A DNA stretch of 64,000 nucleotides from Pseudoduganella namucuonensis (lineage in GTDB: Bacteria; Pseudomonadota; Gammaproteobacteria; Burkholderiales; Burkholderiaceae_D). Location: contig NZ_FPBO01000010.1 of the NCBI RefSeq assembly GCF_900116645.1, positions 124,001 through 188,000 on the forward strand, written 5' to 3'. A program made the translations under genes and the position numbers. The notes beneath the pieces are model-generated. The model saw nothing but the letters and a program-made list of their open reading frames with translations, was not told where the DNA came from and ran no database searches. Position 1 is the stretch's first letter. Each line of letters begins with the position of its first letter. Of the stretch, positions 45,245-54,836 are shown in pieces.

Positions 45245-46600
45245 ATGAACAACCTGCTATACCAAGTGGACGACCGTCCACCGCTCGTCACCACCGTCCT
45301 GCTGGCCGCCCAGCACATGCTCGCCGCCCTGGGCGGCATCATCGCCGTGCCCCTGGTCCTGGGCGCGGTGCTCAAACTGCCGGCCGACCAGATCGTCGCG
45401 CTGGTCAACGCCGCCCTGCTCGGGTCCGGCGTCGTCACCATCATCCAGTGCAAGGGCGTCGGCCCGATCGGCATCCGCCTGCCGTGCGTGATGGGCACCA
45501 GCTTCGCCTTCGTCGGCGCGGCCATCAGCATCGGCTTCGAACACGGCGTGCCCGGCATCCTCGGCTCCTCGCTGGCCGCCTCGGTCGTGATGATCGTCGG
45601 CAGCTTCTTCATGCCGCAAATCCGCAAACTGTTCCCGCACACCGTCACCGCCGTCGTCGTCACGATGATCGGCCTGTCGCTGGTGCCGGTCGCGGTCGAC
45701 TGGGCCGCCGGCGGCAAGGGCGCGGGCGCCCACTACGGCGACCCGGTCAACCTGGGCATCGCGCTGTTCGTGCTGGCCACCGTGATCGCGCTGGTGCAGT
45801 TCGGCAAGGGCATCATCTCCGCCGCCGCCGTCGTGATCGGCATGGCGATCGGCTACGCCGGCTGCGTCGCGCTGGGCCTGGTCGATTTCTCGTCGGTGCA
45901 AAAGGCCGCCGTGTTCGCCCTGCCGCAACCGCTGTACTTCGGCATGAGCTTTCCGGTCAGCGGCATCCTGGCCATGGCGGTCGCCTACGTCGTCACCATG
46001 GTGGAAACCACCGGCACCTTCATGGCGCTGGGATCGGCCACCAAGACCAAGATGCGCGGCAAGCTGCTGTCCCGCGGCGTGCTGTGCGACGGCGTCGGCT
46101 CGGCCTTCGTGGCCATGCTGGGCAGCCCGCCGGTGTCGACCTTCGCGCAGAACGTCGGCGTGATCTCGCTGACCGGCGTGGCCAGCCGCCACGTGGTGGC
46201 CCTGACCGGCGTGCTGCTGGCGATGGCCGGCCTGTTCCCCGTGCTGGGCGCCCTGGTCGTCACCATTCCCCAGCCCGTGCTGGGCGGCGCCGGCCTGATG
46301 ATGTTCGCCATGATCATCGCCGCCGGCGTGCAGATGCTGAGCCACGTCGAGCACAACAAGCGCACCGGCCTGATCATCGCCGTCTCCATCGGCTGCGGCC
46401 TGGCCGTCAGCGTGCGTCCGGAGCTGCTGTCCAAGCTGCCGGCCTTCGTGCACGAGATCTTCGGTTCCGGCATCAGCACCGGCGCCATCATCGCGGTGCT
46501 GCTGAACCTGGTGCTGCCGGAGCGTCCGGTCGAGGTCGACGAGGACGAGGAAGAGGACGTGCCGCAACCCATGCTGGTAAAAAACCTGGAGCCGGCGTAA
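45245..46600 (+). CDS. NCS2 family nucleobase permease (uracil-xanthine type)
   Basis: 451 residues with about 14 membrane segments. NCS2 features: the QH pair in LLAAQHMLAALGG, VMGTSFAFVGA, TMVETTGTFMALG with the substrate-binding Glu, and GSPPVSTFAQNVGVISLTGVASR. It imports purines such as xanthine or urate with protons. The acidic tail (VDEDEEEDVPQP) is unusual. The next gene is an 8-oxoguanine-type deaminase, which points to purine scavenging. GGAG lies upstream of the ATG. Confidence 0.9.
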   Translation: MNNLLYQVDDRPPLVTTVLLAAQHMLAALGGIIAVPLVLGAVLKLPADQIVALVNAALLGSGVVTIIQCKGVGPIGIRLPCVMGTSFAFVGAAISIGFEHGVPGILGSSLAASVVMIVGSFFMPQIRKLFPHTVTAVVVTMIGLSLVPVAVDWAAGGKGAGAHYGDPVNLGIALFVLATVIALVQFGKGIISAAAVVIGMAIGYAGCVALGLVDFSSVQKAAVFALPQPLYFGMSFPVSGILAMAVAYVVTMVETTGTFMALGSATKTKMRGKLLSRGVLCDGVGSAFVAMLGSPPVSTFAQNVGVISLTGVASRHVVALTGVLLAMAGLFPVLGALVVTIPQPVLGGAGLMMFAMIIAAGVQMLSHVEHNKRTGLIIAVSIGCGLAVSVRPELLSKLPAFVHEIFGSGISTGAIIAVLLNLVLPERPVEVDEDEEEDVPQPMLVKNLEPA

Positions 46601-46669
46601 TCTAAAACCGCCTACCCAGCCCCCCGCCCGCGCCGCCGATGCCCCCCAGCACCGCCGGCGCGGTTTTGA

Positions 46670-46707
46670 CATTGTTTCCGCAGTGCGCGCGCATTGTTTC
46701 CGCAGTG
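46670..46707. promoter_or_regulatory. Exact 16-base direct repeat upstream of the deaminase gene
   Basis: CATTGTTTCCGCAGTG occurs at 46670-46685 and again at 46692-46707, a spacing of 22 bp (two helical turns). The second copy holds TTGTTT (46694-46699), a possible -35 for a GATACT -10 at 46719. This is the form of a tandem activator or repressor site. Confidence 0.55.
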
Positions 46708-46735
46708 TTTAATCATTCGATACTTAACACATAAA

Positions 46736-48112
46736 ATGACTAAAACCCTCTTGATCAAAAACGCCCGCGTCGTGGTGACGATGGATGAGCAGCGCCGCGA
46801 AATCGACAACGGCGCCGTGTTCGTGCGCGGCAATGTCATCGAACAGGTCGGCCCCACGTCCGAGCTGCCGCAAGTGGCCGACGAGGTGATCGACGCCGCC
46901 GGCCAGGTCGTCATGCCGGGCCTGGTCAACACCCACCACCATATGTACCAGAGCCTGACGCGCGTGATCCCCGCCGCGCAGAACGGCGAGCTGTTCAACT
47001 GGCTGACCAATCTGTATCCGATCTGGGCCAACCTGAACAGCGAGATGGTGCGGGTCTCCACGCTGACGGCCATGTCGGAGCTGATCCTGTCCGGCTGCAC
47101 CACCAGCAGCGACCACCTGTACATCTACCCCAACAATTGCCGCCTGGACGACAGCATCGAGGCTGCGCGGCAGATCGGCATGCGCTTCCACGCCGCGCGC
47201 GGCTCGATGAGCGTGGGGCAGTCCAAGGGCGGACTGCCGCCGGACCGCGTGGTGGAGGACGAGGGCGCCATCCTGAAGGACACCCAGCGCCTGATCGAGA
47301 CCTACCACGACGCCGGCCGCCACGCCATGCAGCGCATCGTGGTGGCGCCGTGCTCGCCGTTCTCGGTGTCGCGCGACCTGATGAAGGAGTCGGCGGCCAT
47401 GGCACGCAGCTTCGGCGTGTCGCTGCACACCCACCTGGCGGAGAACGCCAACGACATCGCCTACAGCCGCGAGAAGTTCAACATGACGCCGGCCGAGTAC
47501 GCCGAGGATTGCGGCTGGGTGGGCCACGACGTGTGGCACGCGCACTGCGTGCAGCTGGACGACGACGGCGTCTACATGTTCGCCAAGACCGGCACCGGCA
47601 TCGCCCACTGCCCGTGTTCCAACATGCGCCTGGCGTCCGGCATCGCGCCGATCCGCAAGATGATCGACGCCGGCGTGCCGGTGGGCCTGGGCGTGGACGG
47701 CTGCGCGTCGAACGACGCCGGCCACATGCTGGGCGAGGCGCGCCAGGCCATGCTGCTGCAGCGCGTGGGCTACGGCCCGGACGCGATGACGGCGCGCCAG
47801 GCGCTGGAGATCGCCACGCTGGGCGGCGCCAAGGTGCTCAACCGCGACGACATCGGCGCGCTGAAGCCGGGCATGGCGGCCGACATCGTGATGTTCAAGC
47901 TGGACCAGATCGGTTTCGCCGGCGCGCTGCACGACCCGGTCGCGGCGCTGGTGTTCTGCACGCCGTCGAATGTGTCGTACAGCATCATCAACGGCAAGGT
48001 GGTGGTGAAGGATGGCTTGCTGCGGACGGTCGATCTGCCGCTCGTGATCGAGCGCCACAACGCGCTGGCCAGCGAGCTGGCGCTGGCGACCGGCACCCGC
48101 AAGGCGGCTTGA
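46736..48112 (+). CDS. 8-oxoguanine deaminase / amidohydrolase of the AtzB-TrzN-like group
   Basis: 458 residues. Amidohydrolase metal site with H67 and H69 in NTHHHMYQSLTR, another His in SLHTHLAEN, a catalytic Glu there, and Asp in GVDGCASNDAGHML. The GVDGCASND form and the AARGSMSVGQSKGGLPPD loop are those of the Pseudomonas PA0142 group of 8-oxoguanine deaminases, often misnamed hydroxydechloroatrazine ethylaminohydrolase. It would turn 8-oxoguanine into urate. It sits 135 bases downstream of the permease with its own putative promoter. ATG 46736 has only a weak ribosome binding site. Confidence 0.85.
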   Translation: MTKTLLIKNARVVVTMDEQRREIDNGAVFVRGNVIEQVGPTSELPQVADEVIDAAGQVVMPGLVNTHHHMYQSLTRVIPAAQNGELFNWLTNLYPIWANLNSEMVRVSTLTAMSELILSGCTTSSDHLYIYPNNCRLDDSIEAARQIGMRFHAARGSMSVGQSKGGLPPDRVVEDEGAILKDTQRLIETYHDAGRHAMQRIVVAPCSPFSVSRDLMKESAAMARSFGVSLHTHLAENANDIAYSREKFNMTPAEYAEDCGWVGHDVWHAHCVQLDDDGVYMFAKTGTGIAHCPCSNMRLASGIAPIRKMIDAGVPVGLGVDGCASNDAGHMLGEARQAMLLQRVGYGPDAMTARQALEIATLGGAKVLNRDDIGALKPGMAADIVMFKLDQIGFAGALHDPVAALVFCTPSNVSYSIINGKVVVKDGLLRTVDLPLVIERHNALASELALATGTRKAA

Positions 48113-48114
48113 AA

Positions 48115-48181
48115 ACAACCCGGAAGCGAAGTTCCGGGGTCAGACCCAACGGGTCTGACCCCCGCATCCGCCGTTGGTTTG
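48115..48181. repeat. Dispersed palindrome, copy 4
   Basis: Core 48136-48162: GGGGTCAGACCC, AAC loop, GGGTCTGACCCC, perfect arms. An outer pairing of AACAACCC near 48115 with GTTGGTTT near 48173 resembles copies 2 and 3. It lies between the convergent deaminase and GntR genes. Confidence 0.85.
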
Positions 48182-48199
48182 GGCGGCGTCCGCGGACGG

Positions 48200-48901
48200 C
48201 TACTTCAGCAGCGCCGACACCAGGTCCCGCTCCTGCGGCGCGCCATCGAAGCGCAGCGCGGCCTCCACGTGGGTCAGGTGCTCGAGCATCAGCTCGGCCG
48301 CCTTGTCGGCGTTGCCGGCGCGGGCCGCCTCAAGGAACTCGCTGTGCTCGTTGGACGAGCAGGCCGCGTCGCGGTCCGACTGGTACAGCATGGTGATCAG
48401 CGAGCTGCGCGCCACCAGTTCGTGCAGCATCTCGTGCAGCACCTGGTTGCCCACCACCTCCGCCAGCAGCACGTGGAAGTCGCCCAGCAGCTTGGAGCGC
48501 ATCTTGTGGTCGCCCTCGAGCGACTGGCGCTCCATCCTCAAATGCTTCTCCAGCATCTTGTAATCGGCGGGCCTGGCCTTGGCGACGAACTCGCGCGCCA
48601 GCGCCGCCTCCAGGATGCGGCGCGCCGCGAAGATGTCGCGCGACTCCTTCTCGCTGGGCTGGCTGACAAAGGCGCCCTTGTCCGGCACCATCTGGATCAG
48701 CTTGTCCTTGGACAGGATCAGCAGCGCCGCGCGGATCTTGGTGCGGCTGACATTGTAGAGCCGCGACAAGGCCTCCTCGCGCAGCTTGGTGCCCGGAGGC
48801 AGCTTGCGCGCGGCGATGGCTTCCGCGATGTGGTCGGCAATCTCGTTCGAGCTTTCACCGGAGCTCTGCTTTTCTTCTAAGGCTGCGATGGGCGTTGGCA
48901 T
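48200..48901 (-). CDS. GntR family regulator, FCD subfamily
   Basis: 233 residues. Winged helix at about 20-85 (IADHIAEAIAARKLPPGTKLREEALSRLYNVSRTKIRAALLILSKDKLIQM) and an FCD effector domain (ILEAALAREFVA, HVLLAEVVGNQVLHEMLHELVARSSLI, HSEFLEAARAGNADKAAELMLEHLTHVEAAL) that usually binds a metal and an organic acid. It converges on the deaminase gene and probably controls the permease/deaminase pair. The longer frame opens with TTG at 48928 and is less likely than ATG 48901. Confidence 0.88.
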   Translation of the reverse strand: MPTPIAALEEKQSSGESSNEIADHIAEAIAARKLPPGTKLREEALSRLYNVSRTKIRAALLILSKDKLIQMVPDKGAFVSQPSEKESRDIFAARRILEAALAREFVAKARPADYKMLEKHLRMERQSLEGDHKMRSKLLGDFHVLLAEVVGNQVLHEMLHELVARSSLITMLYQSDRDAACSSNEHSEFLEAARAGNADKAAELMLEHLTHVEAALRFDGAPQERDLVSALLK

Positions 48902-49042
48902 GGAAATCAAACAGTAATTGATCTGCAATCATACATGGGCGGGTCAATATTGGCTATCTCGCCAGGGGACTGTTCGGCTCGCAATGGACAGGGCGCGCGC
49001 CGTTCTGTACCATGCGTTGCGAAAAAGATATGAAAGGGAAAA

Positions 49043-49858
49043 ATGGAACAGATCATCGACGTCGACGGCGTGGCCGTGCATATCGAGGGGCAGGGGGCGG
49101 AAACCATCGTCATGCTGCACGGCTGGCCCGACACCTTGCGGCTGTGGGACGGCCAGGTGCGCGCGCTGTCCGGGCAGTACCGCTGCGTGCGTTTCACCCT
49201 GCCCGGCTTCGACCTGGCCAAACCGCGCCGCCCGATGTCGCTGGACGACACGGTGGCGCTGATCGAGCGCGTGGTGCGCGCCGCCAGCCCGGACGGCTCG
49301 GTGATCCTGCTGCAGCACGACTGGGGCAGCGTGTTCGGCAACCAGTTCGCGCTCAAGCATCCGGAGCTGGTGTCGCGCATCGTCTCGGTGGACGTGGGCG
49401 ACGCTTTATCGCCGGCCTTCGCCGAGCAGCTGGGCCTGGGCGCCAAGCTGATGACGGTGTACTACCAGGTGTGGCTGGCGCTGGCCTGGTGGATAGGAGG
49501 CTGGTTCGGCGACGGCATGTCGCGCATGATGGCCAAGGCGCTGAAGTGTCCGGTGGAGCCGCGCGCCATCGGCAGCCAGATGAACTACCCGTACTTCATC
49601 ACCTGGTTCGGCGCATACGGCGGCTATCGCGGCGCCTCGCCGGACATGGCGTCGTGCCGCACGCTGTACATCTACGGCACGCGCAAGCCCTTCATGTTCC
49701 ACACCAGGGCGTGGCTGGCGCGGCTGGAACAGGCGCCCGGCAGTAAAACCCTCGCCATGAAGACCGGCCACTGGCCGATGTGCCAGCTGCCGGCGGAGTT
49801 CAACGCGGCGGTGCTGGACTGGCTGGCCTCCGGCCGCGCCAGCTCGCTCGCCGCTTGA
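49043..49858 (+). CDS. Alpha/beta hydrolase, epoxide hydrolase/haloalkane dehalogenase-like
   Basis: 271 residues. HGWPDT at 26-31 is the oxyanion HGXP motif; the nucleophile is Asp93 in LLQHDWGSVFG, which marks the Asp-nucleophile branch (epoxide hydrolases, dehalogenases) rather than the serine branch; the catalytic His is in KTGHWPMCQ. The cap domain (residues about 135-210) is aromatic-rich (YYQVWLALAWWIGGWFG). Substrate unknown. Divergent from the GntR gene across about 140 bases. Confidence 0.85.
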   Translation: MEQIIDVDGVAVHIEGQGAETIVMLHGWPDTLRLWDGQVRALSGQYRCVRFTLPGFDLAKPRRPMSLDDTVALIERVVRAASPDGSVILLQHDWGSVFGNQFALKHPELVSRIVSVDVGDALSPAFAEQLGLGAKLMTVYYQVWLALAWWIGGWFGDGMSRMMAKALKCPVEPRAIGSQMNYPYFITWFGAYGGYRGASPDMASCRTLYIYGTRKPFMFHTRAWLARLEQAPGSKTLAMKTGHWPMCQLPAEFNAAVLDWLASGRASSLAA

Positions 49859-49861
49859 CTT

Positions 49862-49956
49862 CGTAGGGCGGAGTAAGCGCATAGCGCGCAGTCCGCCATG
49901 AGCCGCCTGGGGCGCATGCAATGGCGGCATAGCGCTTTGCGCTACGCCGCCCTACG
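49862..49956. repeat. 95-bp miniature inverted-repeat element (CGTAGGGCGG type)
   Basis: The ends are inverted copies: CGTAGGGCGGAGTAAGCGCA on the left and, reading inward from 49956 on the other strand, CGTAGGGCGGCGTAGCGCAA. No gene fits inside. It looks like the non-autonomous TAGGGCGG repeats spread through many proteobacterial genomes. The stop codon of the DUF2917 gene (49952-49954) is within its right end. Confidence 0.7.
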
Positions 49957-50290
49957 GGAAATCGCAGCGCGCGGCGGGCCGCAATCCCTGGCGCAAGCGC
50001 GTCATCGTCTCGCTCCAGCGCGCGCCGCCCTCGCGCAGCACGCGGTGCGCCCAGCTTTGGGCGATGGGCGCGGCCACCCTGACGCGGCTGCGGCCCAGCG
50101 CCTCGATCAGCGTCAAGCCGTCGTTCGGCACCATGAAGCGCTGGCCCGGGCGCAGGATGAAATCCGTGCGCTGGCCGTAGGCGGTGATCCACGTCGTCCC
50201 CGACACGGCCTCCACCACGCGTCCGCCCGCGTCCTCGAGACGCAGAGGCTGGTCGGTGCTCAGTTCATATTCGGCCGATGGCTGGTTCAT
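49952..50290 (-). CDS. DUF2917 domain protein
   Basis: 112 residues. The DUF2917 core is residues about 10-75 (YELSTDQPLRLEDAGGRVVEAVSGTTWITAYGQRTDFILRPGQRF). The family is common in Burkholderiales and has no known function; the pattern suggests a small cupin-like beta barrel. GGAGAACAGC precedes ATG 50290. The last codons and the TAG fall in the end of a repeat element, so the C-terminus may have been altered by that insertion. Divergent from the MocR regulator, which is often the case for genes that MocR proteins control. Confidence 0.8.
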   Translation of the reverse strand: MNQPSAEYELSTDQPLRLEDAGGRVVEAVSGTTWITAYGQRTDFILRPGQRFMVPNDGLTLIEALGRSRVRVAAPIAQSWAHRVLREGGARWSETMTRLRQGLRPAARCDFP

Positions 50291-50468
50291 GCTGTTCTCC
50301 TCTGATGGCATGGCTCCAGAGTACGCGGCGGGGGCCGGCCATAACAGATGCAACGGAAGACAATTGTGACGATGACAGTTGGTCCCGCGCTAAACTGTGC
50401 TGGTCGAAATATGCGGCCGCTGTACCTGTGCCGCGCGGTCCGGGCCGCGTCACAATGGAAGGATGTCC

Positions 50469-51917
50469 ATGCAGATCAATTTGTACGAGCAACTGGCCAA
50501 TGAGCTGGGCGGCCACATCGCCGAGCGCGTGTTCGCGCCCGGCGACCGTCTGCCGTCGATACGCCACCTGGCGCAGCAGAAGCGCCTGTCCATCAGCACC
50601 GTGCTGCAGGCGCTGCGGCTGATGGAGGACCGCGGCCTGATCGAGGCGCGCCCGCAGGCCGGCTACTACGTGCGCCACCGCGCCCGCATGCTGGCCGTGA
50701 TGACGGACACCGAGCACTTGAAGGAGCCGGCCTTCGTCGGCATCAACAACCTGCTGATGCGCGTCCTGAAAGCCAACGAGACGCCCGGCGTCGTGCAGCT
50801 GGGCTCGGCCTGGCCGCCGGACGAACTGCTGCCCATCAAGCGCATCCAGAAGGGTGTGTCGGCCGTCGCGCGGCGCGACCCCGCGCTGCTGGGCAAGGTC
50901 AGCTGCTACGAGATCAACGAGCCGGCCTTCGTGCGGCAAGTGGTGCGGCGGGCGCTGGACTGGGGCAAGCTCGATCCGGCCGAGATCGTCAGCACCAGTT
51001 CCTGCACCGAGGCCATCAGTCTGTGCCTGCGCGCGGTGGCCAAGCCGGGCGACACCATCGCCATCGAATCGGCCACCTACTTCGTGCTGCTGCAACTGAT
51101 CGAAAGCCTGGGCATGAAGGCGCTGGAGATCCCCACCCATCCGACGACCGGTCCGTCGATCGACGCGCTGGAGCTGGCCTTCAACGCCGGCCTGGTGCAA
51201 GCCTGCCTGTTCATCCCCAACGCCAACAACCCGCTGGGCTGCATCATGCCCGAGGAGAACAAGAAGCGGCTGGCCGCGCTGCTGTCGCACCACGGCATCC
51301 CGCTGATCGAGGACGACGTCTACGGCGACCTGTGCTTCACGCACGAGCGGCCCTGGCCCGTGAAGGCCTACGACACCACCGGCCACGTGCTGCTGTGTTC
51401 CTCGTTCTCCAAGGCCGTCAGTCCCGCCTCGCGCGTGGGCTACGTGGTGGCGGGGCGCTGGGCGCAGGAGGTGGCGCTGCTCAAGATGGTGTCGAGCGGA
51501 TCCACCAGCACCTTCTTCCAGGCCGTGCTGGCCGACTTCCTCACCGGCAGCAGCTACGAGATCCAGGTGCGCAAGATGCGGCGCGCGCTGGCGCAGCGCA
51601 TCGCCCGCATGTCCGACGCGGTGGCCGCCAGCTTCCCGCACGAGTGCTCGATCTCCGAGCCGCAGGGCGGCTTCGTGCTGTGGGTGCAGATGCCGCCGCA
51701 GGTGGACGCGCTGGCCCTGCACGGCCGCGCGGTGGGGCAGGGCGTCGCCTTCATGCCCGGCCAGCTGTTCTCCGCCTCCGGCAAATACGGCAACTACCTG
51801 CGCCTGAACTGCGGCAACGCCTGGAGCCCCGAGGTGGAAGGCGCGGTCGCCCGTCTGGGCGCCCTGGTGCGCAGCGAAGCCGATTCCCCCAGTTCGCTCC
51901 CCCGACCCGTTTTTTGA
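50469..51917 (+). CDS. MocR-type regulator (GntR domain fused to PLP aminotransferase domain)
   Basis: 482 residues. The N-terminal GntR winged helix (IAERVFAPGDRLPSIRHLAQQKRLSISTVLQALRLMEDRGLIEARPQAGYYV) is followed by a fold-type I aminotransferase domain with the PLP site: NANNPLG, DDVYGDL and the Schiff-base Lys in CSSFSKAVSPASRVGYV. ATG 50469 is six bases from GGAAGG; ATG 50463 is in contact with it and so less likely. GACAATTG (50359) and GACAGTTG (50374), 15 bp apart in the upstream gap, are possible binding repeats. The target may be the divergent DUF2917 gene. Confidence 0.9.
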   Translation: MQINLYEQLANELGGHIAERVFAPGDRLPSIRHLAQQKRLSISTVLQALRLMEDRGLIEARPQAGYYVRHRARMLAVMTDTEHLKEPAFVGINNLLMRVLKANETPGVVQLGSAWPPDELLPIKRIQKGVSAVARRDPALLGKVSCYEINEPAFVRQVVRRALDWGKLDPAEIVSTSSCTEAISLCLRAVAKPGDTIAIESATYFVLLQLIESLGMKALEIPTHPTTGPSIDALELAFNAGLVQACLFIPNANNPLGCIMPEENKKRLAALLSHHGIPLIEDDVYGDLCFTHERPWPVKAYDTTGHVLLCSSFSKAVSPASRVGYVVAGRWAQEVALLKMVSSGSTSTFFQAVLADFLTGSSYEIQVRKMRRALAQRIARMSDAVAASFPHECSISEPQGGFVLWVQMPPQVDALALHGRAVGQGVAFMPGQLFSASGKYGNYLRLNCGNAWSPEVEGAVARLGALVRSEADSPSSLPRPVF

Positions 51918-52057
51918 CGTTTCATCCCGCGTTTTCGGCGCTTCATCGCAAGCAGGTGGAGAGGCATACGGCCTTTAGGTACAGTACAACCATACCAGGC
52001 GGCTTAGTGAAACAGGCCTGGCACCACACCTCAACCCGTAGCCACATGGAGCACATC

Positions 52058-52250
52058 ATGAACGCCCTCAAAAACATGGAAATCATCTTCGTCGCCGCCG
52101 CCGCCCTGGGCGCCGTCACCAGCTTCGCCACCGCCAGCGAACCCGTCATCGCGATGCCGGCCGCCGCCTTCGTCGAAACGGCCGCCGTGGCCGACGCCAA
52201 GATGCCGGTCGTGGTCGTCGCCGCCAAGCGCCTCACCGCCGCCGAGAAAG

Positions 52251-52264
<14 letters not shown>
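52058..52264 (+). CDS. Small exported protein, conserved hypothetical
   Basis: 68 residues with a signal peptide (IIFVAAAALGAVTSFATA, likely cut after ATA or ASA) and a short mature part ending VVVVAAKRLTAAEKAALI. GGAG at 52048-52051 fits the ATG at 52058; an ATG at 52046 is less likely. The AKRLTAAEKAAL ending is one I have seen in other small exported proteins of Oxalobacteraceae. Function unknown. An intrinsic terminator overlaps its stop codon. Confidence 0.7.
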
Positions 52265-53644
<1,380 letters not shown>

Positions 53645-53652
53645 AATAGTCC

Positions 53653-53680
53653 TTCCATTTCCGAAAAGGCCTGCTATAAT
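53653..53680 (+). promoter_or_regulatory. Promoter of the tRNA-Ser pair
   Basis: TATAAT at 53675-53680 with TTCCAT at 53653-53658, spacer 16. It lies about 30 bases before the first tRNA gene. Confidence 0.7.
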
Positions 53681-53711
53681 CTTGCCTTCTCGCAGCAGCC
53701 GGTGGGAAAAC

Positions 53712-53801
53712 GGAGAGGTGGCAGAGTGGTCGAATGTACTTGACTCGAAATCAAGCGATGGGGCGACCCATCCGTGGGTTCGAATCCCACCCTCTCCGCC
53801 A
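53712..53801 (+). tRNA. tRNA-Ser(CGA), copy 1
   Basis: A 90-base gene with encoded CCA. Acceptor GGAGAGG pairs with CCTCTCC; discriminator G; the anticodon loop CTCGAAA gives anticodon CGA (53746-53748), reading UCG; a long variable arm (CGATGGGGCGACCCATCCG) is typical of serine tRNAs; T-arm GTGGGTTCGAATCCCAC. Confidence 0.95.
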
Positions 53802-53831
53802 CAAACGCTGCTGAAAGAAAAAGTACCACCA

Positions 53832-53923
<92 letters not shown>

Positions 53924-53931
53924 AAATGCAG

Positions 53932-53957
53932 AAAAGCTCCCCTCGGGGAGCTTTTTT
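53932..53957 (+). terminator. Rho-independent terminator of the tRNA-Ser transcript
   Basis: AAAAGCTCCCC then GGGGAGCTTTTTT: a near-continuous GC-rich stem with a six-T tail, 10 bases after the second tRNA. Confidence 0.85.
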
Positions 53958-54066
53958 CATTTTTGGACGGAGAGGGTGCGCCAAGGCGGCCGGTGTCGAA
54001 AGGCTGGGCGTACCGCGCAATGTCGGTGCTGCCCCCGTGTCATTGCCGGGCACCAGCGCCATAACA

Positions 54067-54462
54067 ATGTCCCGTCTTTCGGACGTTATCTCGACCAATT
54101 ACACGGATGCCGACCTGGACTTGCCGGGCATTGTGGCCCCGACCGGCACAAATCGCAACAAGGTCAACGAGGTGCTGAAAACAGAGCTCGGCATGACGTT
54201 CGCCACCTACCTGAATAAATTGCGGCTGACCGAAGCGGCCCGCTTGCTGGCCGAGAAAAACGGCGCCGCCGTGGCGGAAATCGCCTACTCCGTCGGTTAT
54301 GCCAACGTGCCTTACTTTAATAAGTTGTTCAAGGAAGAATACGGCTGCACGCCGAAAGCATTCCGCTCGCTCTCCGCCCGGCCGCAACAGCCCGCCTCGA
54401 CTTCCTCCCCTAACGTAAGACCTCCCTCCGAAGACCTCCCCGCCGTCGGTTTCCCGGCCTAG
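54067..54462 (+). pseudogene. 5'-truncated paralogue of the membrane AraC regulator (HTH domain only)
   Basis: The frame from ATG 54067 gives 131 residues: SDVISTNYTDADLDLPGIVAPTG, NRNKVNEVLKTELGMTFATYL, and the AraC double helix-turn-helix with VAEIAYSVGYANVPYFNKLFKEEYGCTPKAFRSL. It matches residues about 285-385 of the protein at 57530-58735 nearly position for position, but the two membrane helices and the periplasmic domain are missing and there is no ribosome binding site. Upstream of 54067 the frame has no similarity to that protein. It is either a decayed copy or a free HTH protein; I favour decay. Confidence 0.7.
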
Positions 54463-54836
54463 TCGCCGGCCGACGCGCCGCACCGCCGCTTCTGTCACTT
54501 TTGGTAGAAATAATTGCAATTTCTAGGGTTTTATATCGATTGAAAGAAGTTGTTTCATGGCGGATAGCGTTGCGCTGGCCGCGCCGCTATACTCGGCTTG
54601 TTGGGCGGCTTCCGCAGCCGATCCTCCAGTCCGCCGCGCGAGTCCCTGCTCGCGCAGCCTGGCGCCGCCAAGTGCGACGCGCCGCTTGGATTGGGGCAGG
54701 GCCGGTTGCCTGCAAACGGAATGTTCTTATTATAAAAATACGGGATGGAGAGACGATCATGCCCTTCAGTTTTTTGTATGCGCGGCTGCGCTTGTTATCA
54801 TTTTTTCCAGAAATGCTTTGAAAGCATTCAAGTCAA
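54463..54836 (+). other. Control region upstream of the first XylR-type gene
   Basis: Holds AGAAATAATTGCAATTTCT (inverted repeat, 54506-54524), a weakly conserved match to the shared element found near 57170 and 59060 (TTGCAATTTCT, then GAAGTTG and GGCGGATAGCGTTGC), and a 15-base palindrome ATGCTTT-G-AAAGCAT at 54813-54827, ten bases before the regulator start. No gene is supported here. Confidence 0.5.

Noticed and set aside
46694..46735. An extended N-terminus for the deaminase from 46694
   Set aside because: It would translate one copy of the 16-base direct repeat and the promoter region. The family starts at TKTLLIKNARVVVTMD, which fits ATG 46736.
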